Below are positions 58,810-64,000 of a stretch of 64,000 nt of DNA, one piece after another (positions within the stretch are counted from its first letter, which is position 1; each line of letters opens with the position of its first letter). The translations under genes were made by a program, and so were the position numbers. The DNA comes from Streptomyces abyssomicinicus (lineage in GTDB: Bacteria > Actinomycetota > Actinomycetes > Streptomycetales > Streptomycetaceae). Under the pieces are notes generated by a model. That model made no database searches. It worked only from the letters and a program-made list of their open reading frames with translations, and was not told the DNA's origin. The stretch lies in assembly GCF_008974245.1 (NCBI RefSeq), contig NZ_BBZI01000005.1, positions 344,180 to 408,179 on the forward strand. Direction: 5' to 3'.

Positions 58810-59916
58810 TCACTTGACGCCGAGGCCGGCGTCGTCGGCCTTCTCCTTGCCCGCGGCCGCGAGGACCTTGTTCAGCGGCGCGAGGTCGTAGATGCCGGTG
58901 AGGCTGGGCTGCTCCAGCAGACCGGCCTTGACGGCGTGCTCGGCCTGGGCGTTCAAGGTGGCGGCCAGCGGGTCGTCGAGGAAGGTGATGGACTCCCAGG
59001 CGGGGTCGATGACCTCGGCCGGAAGCTCCTTGCCCGACAGTTCCTTCAGCGCCGCGTTGGCGGAGGCCTTGGCCTCGTCCGGGTTGGCGTTGATCCACTC
59101 GTTGGTCTTCACCGAGCCCCGCAGCACGGCCTCGACGACGTCCGGGTGCTCCTTGAGGAACTTCTGCGACACGATGATGTTGGTGATCACGAACTTCTTG
59201 TCCGGCCACAGGTCGGACTCGTCGAGCAGCACCTTGCCGCCCTCGGCGACCAGCTTGGAGGCGGTCGGCTCGGGGACCCAGGCGCCGTCGATGGAGCCGG
59301 ACTTGTAGGCGTCCGGGGTGATCTTGTTGTCGGTACGGAAGACGGAGACGTCGCCCTTGCCGCTCTGGGCGTCGACCTTCCACCCCTTCTCCGCGATCCA
59401 GTTGAGGAACGCCACGTCCTGGGTGTTGCCGAGCTGCGGCGTGGCGATCTTCTTGCCCTTGACGTCGTCGAGGGTCTTGATCTTGTCGGGGTTGACGACC
59501 AGCTTCACGCCGCCGGAGGCGGAACCGCTGACGATGCGCAGGCTCTTGCCGTCCGACTTGGTGAATCCGTTGATGGAGGGGGAGGGGCCGATCCAGCCGA
59601 TGTCGATGGAGCCGGCGTTCAGCGCCTCGATCTCGGACGGGCCGGCGTTGAAGGTCGACGCCTTGATCCGGGTGCCGCCGAGTTCCTTCTGCAGCAGCCC
59701 CTCCTGGACGCCCACCAGGGCGGTGGCGTGCGTCAGGTTGGGGAAGTAGCCGATCTTCACCTCGTCGGCGGAGAGCTTCTTCGCGTCCGCGGAGACCTCG
59801 GTCTTCTTGGCGTCGTCGGCGGCGTCGGAACCGTAGCCGCAGGCGGTGAGCAGGAGGGGGAGCGCGGTGAGGGCGGCAAGGGCGCGCAGGGCGCTGAGCG
59901 GTCTGACGGCAGACAC
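58810..59916 (-). CDS. ssuA: Aliphatic-sulfonate-type ABC transporter substrate-binding lipoprotein
   Basis: A 368-residue lipoprotein: signal with lipobox LLTAC, then the SsuA/NMT1-like fold KIGYFPNLTHATALVGVQEGLLQKELGG, TFNAGPSEIEALNAGSIDIGWIGPSPSINGFTKS and GSIDGAWVPEPTASKLV. Relatives bind sulfonates or taurine. A GTG start (59916) has AGAGGA upstream. No permease or ATPase gene lies beside it; the strong terminator at 58753 follows and a leader peptide ORF lies upstream at 60147-60248, so it is a stand-alone, sulfur-controlled binding protein that must use components encoded elsewhere, or sense sulfonate. The substrate is inferred from family only. Confidence 0.85.
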   Translation of the reverse strand: MSAVRPLSALRALAALTALPLLLTACGYGSDAADDAKKTEVSADAKKLSADEVKIGYFPNLTHATALVGVQEGLLQKELGGTRIKASTFNAGPSEIEALNAGSIDIGWIGPSPSINGFTKSDGKSLRIVSGSASGGVKLVVNPDKIKTLDDVKGKKIATPQLGNTQDVAFLNWIAEKGWKVDAQSGKGDVSVFRTDNKITPDAYKSGSIDGAWVPEPTASKLVAEGGKVLLDESDLWPDKKFVITNIIVSQKFLKEHPDVVEAVLRGSVKTNEWINANPDEAKASANAALKELSGKELPAEVIDPAWESITFLDDPLAATLNAQAEHAVKAGLLEQPSLTGIYDLAPLNKVLAAAGKEKADDAGLGVK

Positions 59917-60122
59917 GGAGGTGTCCTCTCGGGAAAGGGCTGATCAAAGGGCTGATCGAGGAAGGCGTGGAACGCGGGGGCGGAACCCGGATGTGCCGGT
60001 TCGCCGGAACTCCCGGTCGGCGACCCCGCCGCCGGACCCGGCCTTGAGGGGCGTCGTGGGTCAGGGGGCGGAGTGATGGGGCGCGGGTGGTGCGCACGCC
60101 CGGAGAAGGGCGGTGCCGCCGT

Positions 60123-60142
60123 CCCGGAGGGTTCCCTCCGGG
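60123..60142 (-). promoter_or_regulatory. Hairpin directly after the ssuA leader peptide
   Basis: CCCGGAGGG-TT-CCCTCCGGG, perfect 9-bp arms, starting four bases past the leader stop codon. Position fits an attenuator in the 230-base 5' region of the binding-protein mRNA. Confidence 0.5.
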
Positions 60143-60146
60143 CGGC

Positions 60147-60248
60147 TCAGCAGGAGCGACAGATGGCGCTCGAGGTGCGGCCGAGATCGACGTGCCGACG
60201 CGAGGTCAGCAGGAGGAACGACAGGGTGGCGCGGTCGGACGGACGCAT
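60147..60248 (-). CDS. Putative leader peptide (RRHVDL..ICRSC type) upstream of ssuA
   Basis: A 33-codon ORF starting MRPSDRATLS with GAGGGG before the ATG, ending SRRHVDLGRTSSAICRSC. The core RRHVDL..ICR matches the actinobacterial leader-peptide family found before sulfur-uptake and sulfur-assimilation genes. The ICR cysteine is TGT, the last one TGC. Expected to act in cis by translation-dependent attenuation when cysteine is limiting. Confidence 0.75.
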   Translation of the reverse strand: MRPSDRATLSFLLLTSRRHVDLGRTSSAICRSC

Positions 60249-60389
60249 GTCACCCCTCGTTTCGATTCCCAGTTTTCCTACCTGAATGATGGGGATCGTG
60301 GCAGAAAGCCAGGCCGACACCAAGACTGCTTTCACATTCTGGACGGGGTCTTCTCGGATGCTGGGACGAGAAGGGGTGGCCCGGGTGGG

Positions 60390-60848
60390 TCAGGGGTTCT
60401 CCCACGCGTCCGGGGAGTCCGCCAACGCCGTTACATTGTCCGGGAGTTGAGAGTTGGCGAGGTCGGCGAGCGACACCCCGTCCAGGATCTCGCGCACATG
60501 GGAACGGAGCGCGATCCACAGGGGCAGCAGCGACTCCGCCGGGCCGCTGTAGGTCAGGTCCGGCGGCCGTACGCCGCGCACCGAGACCAGGGGACCGTCC
60601 ACGACACGGATGACGTCGGCGACGCTGACGGACTCGGCGGGCCTCGCCAGGCGGTAGCCGCCGTTGCCGCCGCGCCGGCTCGTCACCAGTCCGCCCCGGC
60701 GCATGTCGTTGAGGATGCCCTCGAGGAACTTGTGCGGAATGCCCTGGGCGTCGGCGATGGCCTCCGCCTTGAGTGGCTCGTCGTCCCGGGACGCGGCGAG
60801 CTGCAGTGCGGCCCGTACCGCGTAGTCCGCCCTGGCTGAGATGCGCAT
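60390..60848 (-). CDS. Rrf2-family transcriptional regulator without cysteine residues
   Basis: A 152-residue regulator beginning MRISARADYAVRAALQLAA, with the Rrf2 winged helix (LKAEAIADAQGIPHKFLEGILNDMRRGGLVTSRRGGNGGYRLARP). IscR and NsrR bind Fe-S clusters through three Cys in the segment after this helix; here the protein has none, so it belongs to the cluster-free CymR-like group. CymR controls cysteine metabolism in Firmicutes by binding CysK. Placed between ssuA and a sulfite-oxidase-like gene, it is a candidate regulator of sulfur genes. The ATG at 60848 is the natural family start. Confidence 0.9.
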   Translation of the reverse strand: MRISARADYAVRAALQLAASRDDEPLKAEAIADAQGIPHKFLEGILNDMRRGGLVTSRRGGNGGYRLARPAESVSVADVIRVVDGPLVSVRGVRPPDLTYSGPAESLLPLWIALRSHVREILDGVSLADLANSQLPDNVTALADSPDAWENP

Positions 60849-60894
60849 GGCCCCATTGTCCCGCCGTGCCGGCGGGCTCCGCGGGCCGGGGGCG

Positions 60895-60931
60895 GGCGGC
60901 CCGGGGGCGGGCCGGCCGCCCCCGGGCCGCC
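60895..60931 (-). terminator. Terminator after the sulfite-oxidase-like gene
   Basis: 16-bp perfect arms GGCGGCCCGGGGGCGG (60895-60910) and CCGCCCCCGGGCCGCC (60916-60931), loop GCCGG, six bases after the stop codon. Confidence 0.85.
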
Positions 60932-60937
60932 GCCGTG

Positions 60938-62251
60938 TCACACCACGGTGACGGGATGCCGCACCACGGCGTCGAAGAAGTACCCCTGGGTGTTGTGCAC
61001 CGCCTCGTCGGGCTGGCTCCGGCCGCCGGTGTCGGTGGCGCGGGCCAGCAGCTGCGTGGCGCCGGGGGACGCGGGGCGCCAGGGCACCGACCAGCGGCTC
61101 CAGCTTCCGGCGCGCGGACGGTCGTGCAGTGACGCCCTCCGCCAGGTCGCCCCGCCGTCGGTGCTGACCTCGACCTCGGCGATGCCGCCGGCCCCGGACC
61201 AGCTACGACCGTGCAGCACCTGCCCCTCCCCGGCGCGGAAGACGGCGCCGGAGGCCAGCTCGAAGGCGCTCTTGACCGCCTGACGGGTGATCGGCGCGCT
61301 GCCGTCGCCGTGCGCGGAGCCGAACAGCCGGTAGAAGGTGGTGTTCCAGGGCGAGAACAGCGGCTGCGCCGACACCTCGATGTCGCCCACCCACTTGACC
61401 GAGGCGATGCCCACCCACGACGGCACCAGCACCCGCACCGGGAACCCGTGGTCGGGCGGCAGCGGCTCGCCGTTCATCTCGTAGGCGAGCAGCACGTCGT
61501 CCAGGGCCTTGGACAGCGGCAGCGGGCGGCGCACCCGGCCGAGGTTCTGCCCGCCGCTGACGTACTCGGCGTCCAGGCCGCGCGGCTGGACGTCCACCGC
61601 GTACGGGGACAGCCCCGCGCGGCGCAGCACGTCGGCGAGGCGCACGCCGCGCCAGCGGGCGACGCCGACCGCGCCCAGGCCCCAGGCGGTGCCGCTGACC
61701 GTCTGGCCCTGCTGGACGCCGTAGAAGCTCCGGCCGTTGCCCGCGCACTCCACGAACGCCGTGCGGGACACCGACGGCAGCGCGCGCAGGTCGTCGTAGC
61801 CGAACTCCACCGGACGGTCCTCGGCGGGCGTGCCGCGCAGCCCGTCGCCCCACAGGCGCAACCGCCAGTCGGCTGCGTCCAGTTGCGGCGTCGAGGTGTG
61901 GTTGCGGACGAAGAACAGCTCGTTCGGGGTGGTGCGGCCGACGCCGCGCAACGCCTCCCAGCGGGTCTCCGCGTTGGTGCCGTGCCGGACGAACCACTCC
62001 GGCGGCAGCGGCTTGACGATGGTGTCGGCGGCCGCCGCCGTGGCACCGCCGGCGGTCGCGGCGGGCTCGGCGGCGTGGGCCTCGCCGCCCGGGACCGCGG
62101 CGGGAAGGGCGGTACCGGCCGCGGTCGCGGCCAGCAGGGTCAGCAGGTGGCGGCGGGAGACGTCGGCCCTGGCCTCGCCGGCCAGCCATTGGCGCAGTCT
62201 GCGCCGGTCGTAGGAGGTCTCGTCACGGTGTGCGGGCGGAAGGGGCGGCAT
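60938..62251 (-). CDS. Tat-exported sulfite-oxidase-family molybdopterin enzyme
   Basis: A 437-residue enzyme with a twin-arginine signal (SRRHLLTLLAATAAGTALPAA). The Mo-binding Cys lies in FVECAGNGRSF; the substrate-side segments are FFVRNHTSTPQ, GTAWGLGAVGVARWRGVRLADVL and FPVRVLVPSWVGIASVKWVGDIEVS. The C-terminal dimerisation domain starts near AFELASGAVF. Bacterial members oxidise sulfite outside the cytoplasm or reduce other S/N-oxides. GAGGAG precedes the ATG. A leader peptide ORF lies 227 bases upstream and divergent ssuD follows on the other side, so sulfite detoxification after sulfonate cleavage is plausible. Confidence 0.88.
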   Translation of the reverse strand: MPPLPPAHRDETSYDRRRLRQWLAGEARADVSRRHLLTLLAATAAGTALPAAVPGGEAHAAEPAATAGGATAAAADTIVKPLPPEWFVRHGTNAETRWEALRGVGRTTPNELFFVRNHTSTPQLDAADWRLRLWGDGLRGTPAEDRPVEFGYDDLRALPSVSRTAFVECAGNGRSFYGVQQGQTVSGTAWGLGAVGVARWRGVRLADVLRRAGLSPYAVDVQPRGLDAEYVSGGQNLGRVRRPLPLSKALDDVLLAYEMNGEPLPPDHGFPVRVLVPSWVGIASVKWVGDIEVSAQPLFSPWNTTFYRLFGSAHGDGSAPITRQAVKSAFELASGAVFRAGEGQVLHGRSWSGAGGIAEVEVSTDGGATWRRASLHDRPRAGSWSRWSVPWRPASPGATQLLARATDTGGRSQPDEAVHNTQGYFFDAVVRHPVTVV

Positions 62252-62348
62252 GGTGCTCCTCGCGGGAACGTCGGGATGCGTGACGCCGAGGGGGCGAACG
62301 ACGGAAGGACGGAACGGGGCACCCGCCGCTGCGGGTCCGCCGCCTGCG

Positions 62349-62369
62349 CCGCACCGGCGTCCGGTGCGG
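62349..62369 (-). promoter_or_regulatory. Hairpin in the 5' region of the sulfite-oxidase-like gene
   Basis: CCGCACCGG-CGT-CCGGTGCGG, perfect 9-bp arms, between the leader ORF and the structural gene; candidate attenuator element. Neighbouring GGCGTCCGGT direct repeats may provide an alternative pairing. Confidence 0.4.
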
Positions 62370-62478
62370 AACCGGCGTCCGGCGGGGAACCGGCCTCGGG
62401 TACGGCACCGGCCGGAACGGCGGCGGGTACGGGCCCGGAGCGGGTGGGCCGGTGGGCGCGGAGCGGGGAGGCGTCCGG

Positions 62479-62562
62479 TCAGCCGTCGAGGCGACACAGC
62501 GCGGCCGCGACGCGGACCAGGTCCACGGCGCGACGGCGGGTCAGAAGCCTCCGGTGCGGCAT
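62479..62562 (-). CDS. Putative leader peptide (AVDLVRVAAALCR type)
   Basis: A 27-codon ORF beginning MPHRRLLTRRR and ending AVDLVRVAAALCRLDG. The R.AVDLVRV...LCR core fits the sulfur leader-peptide family. Its single Cys is TGT. It precedes the sulfite-oxidase-like gene by 227 bases. Confidence 0.7.
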   Translation of the reverse strand: MPHRRLLTRRRAVDLVRVAAALCRLDG

Positions 62563-62698
62563 GGGGCGATGGAAGCACGGGGCACCCCGGGCGTCAACGG
62601 ACCGCGGACGCACGCGGGAGGTGTCCGACAGGAGAGATCGGCGTCCGCATCGCGGACTTGGCTTGATGTGCGCGCAACGGGCGGGCCAGAATCCGCCC

Positions 62699-62797
62699 AT
62701 GGCCCCCTTCCTCGTCTCCCGTCGCCACGTGGATCTTCTGCGTGTCGCCGGGATGCTGTGTCGGGCCGGCCGCCGGTGCCGCGCCGCCTGTCGCTGA
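62699..62797 (+). CDS. Putative leader peptide (RRHVDLLRVAGMLCR type) upstream of ssuD
   Basis: A 32-codon ORF beginning MAPFLVSRRHVDLLRVAGML, then CRAGRRCRAACR. It is a textbook member of the actinobacterial leader-peptide family. Three Cys: TGT, TGC, TGT. No clear ribosome site; a GGGCGG-N8-CCGCCC stem (62679-62698) abuts the ATG, so leaderless or structure-gated translation is possible. A small stem GGCGCG-TCCG-CGCGCC (62878-62893) lies between it and ssuD. Confidence 0.8.
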   Translation: MAPFLVSRRHVDLLRVAGMLCRAGRRCRAACR

Positions 62798-62958
62798 CCG
62801 CGCGCACCCGCCTGCCGCGCTGACGGAAGCCTTCCCGCCCCGGCGGCGCACCTCCCTCCTCTCCGCACCTCGGTGACGGCGCGTCCGCGCGCCGCAGCCC
62901 CCTCCCGCGGTCCCCGTTCCGGGCGCCGCCCGCTCACCCCTCCCAGAGGTCCACTCGC

Positions 62959-64000
62959 ATGTCTGCGCGTCCTGCCCCCGTCCTGCACTGGTTCCTGCCC
63001 ACCGGCGGCGACGGCCGTGATCCCGGCGGGGTGACCGCCGTCCAGTCGCGGTCCCGGTCGGCCACCCGGCGTCCCGCCGACCTGGGGTACCTGGCCCAGG
63101 TCGCCCGTGCGGCCGAGCGGGCCGGCTTCGACAAGCTGCTCACCCCGGTGGGTCTGGGCTGTGTGGACCCCTGGGTGCTGACGTCGGCCGTCGCCGCGGT
63201 CACCGAGCGGATCGGCTTCCTCGTCGCCTTCCGCGCCGGACTGACCGGCCCCACGCTGATCGCCCAGCAGGCCGACACCTTCCGCAGGCTGTTCGGCGAC
63301 CGCATCGCGCTGAACGTGGTCACCGGCGGCGATCCGGTCGAGCAGCGGGCCTACGGCGACCACCTGTCCAAGGACGAGCGCTACGCCCGCACCGGTGAAC
63401 TCATGCGGGTGATCCGGGACCTGCTGGCGGGCAAGCCGGTCGACCACGAGGGGGACCACGTGCGGGTGACGGGGGCCCGGCTGGAGAACCCGGCCGTCGC
63501 CACCCCGGTGCCGCTCTACTTCGGCGGCGCCTCGCCGGCCGCCGAGGACGTCGCCGCGCACCACGCCGACGTCCAGCTGCTCTGGGGCGAGCCCCCGGCC
63601 GCCGTCGCCGAACGCGTCGACCGCCTCCGGGCCAGGGCGGCGGCCGCCGGCCGCACCGTGCGGTTCGGGCTGCGGCTGCACGTCATCACCCGTGACACCG
63701 CCGCCGAGGCGTGGGCCGAGGCCGACCGCATCCTGGACGGCCTCGACCCCGAGGCGGTCCGCGCCACCCAGGAGCGGTTCGCCCGCATGGACTCCGCCGG
63801 CCAGGCCCGTATGACGGCACTGCACGGCGGCACGGCGGAGAACCTGACCGTCGCGCCCAACCTGTGGGCGGGCATCGGCCTGGTCCGCGAGGGCGCCGGC
63901 ACGGCCCTGGTCGGCTCGCACGACGAGGTCGCCGAACGCCTCTTCGCGTACCGCGAGTCGGGCATCGACGAGTTCGTCCTCTCCGGCTACCCGCACCTCG
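62959..64000 (+). CDS. ssuD: FMNH2-dependent alkanesulfonate monooxygenase (partial, runs off right edge)
   Basis: At least 347 residues of an LLM-class enzyme starting MSARPAPVLHWFLPTGGDGR, with AGAGG eight bases before the ATG. The SsuD marks are HWFLPTGGDGR, AVAAVTERIGFLVAFRAGLTGPTLIAQQADTFRRLFGDRIALNVVTGGDPVEQRAYGDHLSKDERYART, and PLYFGGASPAAEDVAAHHADVQLLWGEPP. It splits alkanesulfonates to the aldehyde and sulfite using FMNH2 and O2, giving sulfur for cysteine. The 3' end lies outside the window. Confidence 0.93.
   Translation, partial: MSARPAPVLHWFLPTGGDGRDPGGVTAVQSRSRSATRRPADLGYLAQVARAAERAGFDKLLTPVGLGCVDPWVLTSAVAAVTERIGFLVAFRAGLTGPTLIAQQADTFRRLFGDRIALNVVTGGDPVEQRAYGDHLSKDERYARTGELMRVIRDLLAGKPVDHEGDHVRVTGARLENPAVATPVPLYFGGASPAAEDVAAHHADVQLLWGEPPAAVAERVDRLRARAAAAGRTVRFGLRLHVITRDTAAEAWAEADRILDGLDPEAVRATQERFARMDSAGQARMTALHGGTAENLTVAPNLWAGIGLVREGAGTALVGSHDEVAERLFAYRESGIDEFVLSGYPHL

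Noticed and set aside
1..64000. Search for tRNA, rRNA, transposase, integrase or phage genes
   Set aside because: None recognised on either strand; no evidence of a mobile element in this window.

Overview
The window is a stretch of a very GC-rich actinobacterial chromosome, most likely Streptomyces. Reasons: strong third-position G/C, GTG and TTG starts, dense GTGA/ATGA operon overlaps, a narGHJI operon, secreted multi-modular glycanases with discoidin/CARDB modules, and the actinobacterial leader peptides of the RRHVDLLRV..LCR type. No rRNA, tRNA, CRISPR array, transposase or integrase was seen. Both window ends cut genes: a xanthine-dehydrogenase-like gene on the left and ssuD on the right.

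Region 1 (1-4378): a 5'-truncated, frameshifted 2Fe-2S/molybdopterin hydroxylase fusion, panD, and a quinone-oxidoreductase-like dehydrogenase. Region 2 (4428-16905, + strand) is the most unusual part. A short ORF carrying seven Cys codons (all the rare TGT) and a set of hairpins precede a FecCD-type ABC importer (permease, ATPase, lipoprotein). These are followed by a MocR-like regulator without its PLP lysine, a DszA/NtaA-like flavin monooxygenase, a COG4529-like FAD protein, a two-domain sulfurtransferase, an aldo/keto reductase, a single-domain rhodanese and a second DszA/NtaA-like monooxygenase. I read it as a cysteine-controlled organosulfur acquisition system whose substrate is unknown.

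Region 3 (16934-29267): a compact minus-strand aromatic ring-cleavage operon (VOC extradiol dioxygenase, Rieske dioxygenase alpha, ferredoxin, reductase, beta, C-C hydrolase, dihydrodiol dehydrogenase, CoA ligase, GNAT-like protein) with a divergent dehydrogenase and an IclR regulator, then an XRE-cupin regulator and two small proteins of unknown function. Region 4 (29394-43800): an alpha-glucan locus with two huge secreted GH87-like beta-helix enzymes, a LacI regulator with TGCAA/ACGCAA operators, a GH13 alpha-glucosidase and a sugar ABC importer. Together they could degrade alpha-1,3-type glucan outside the cell, import the oligosaccharides and hydrolyse them inside.

Region 5 (43860-58497): a nucleotidyltransferase, a YihY-type membrane protein, narIJHG (minus strand), then on the plus strand a CopD-like membrane protein, an Acg-type nitroreductase and a NarK-type transporter. 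GGNCC-GAAG-GNCC boxes sit between the divergent units. A SMI1/KNR4 protein and a methyltransferase follow. Region 6 (58585-64000): a second sulfur locus with a lone sulfonate-binding lipoprotein, an Rrf2 regulator without cysteines, a Tat-exported sulfite-oxidase-like enzyme and ssuD. Three of these genes have their own short leader peptide. The conserved LCR-type cysteine of each leader is encoded by TGT, as in the poly-Cys ORF of region 2, which links the two sulfur regions.
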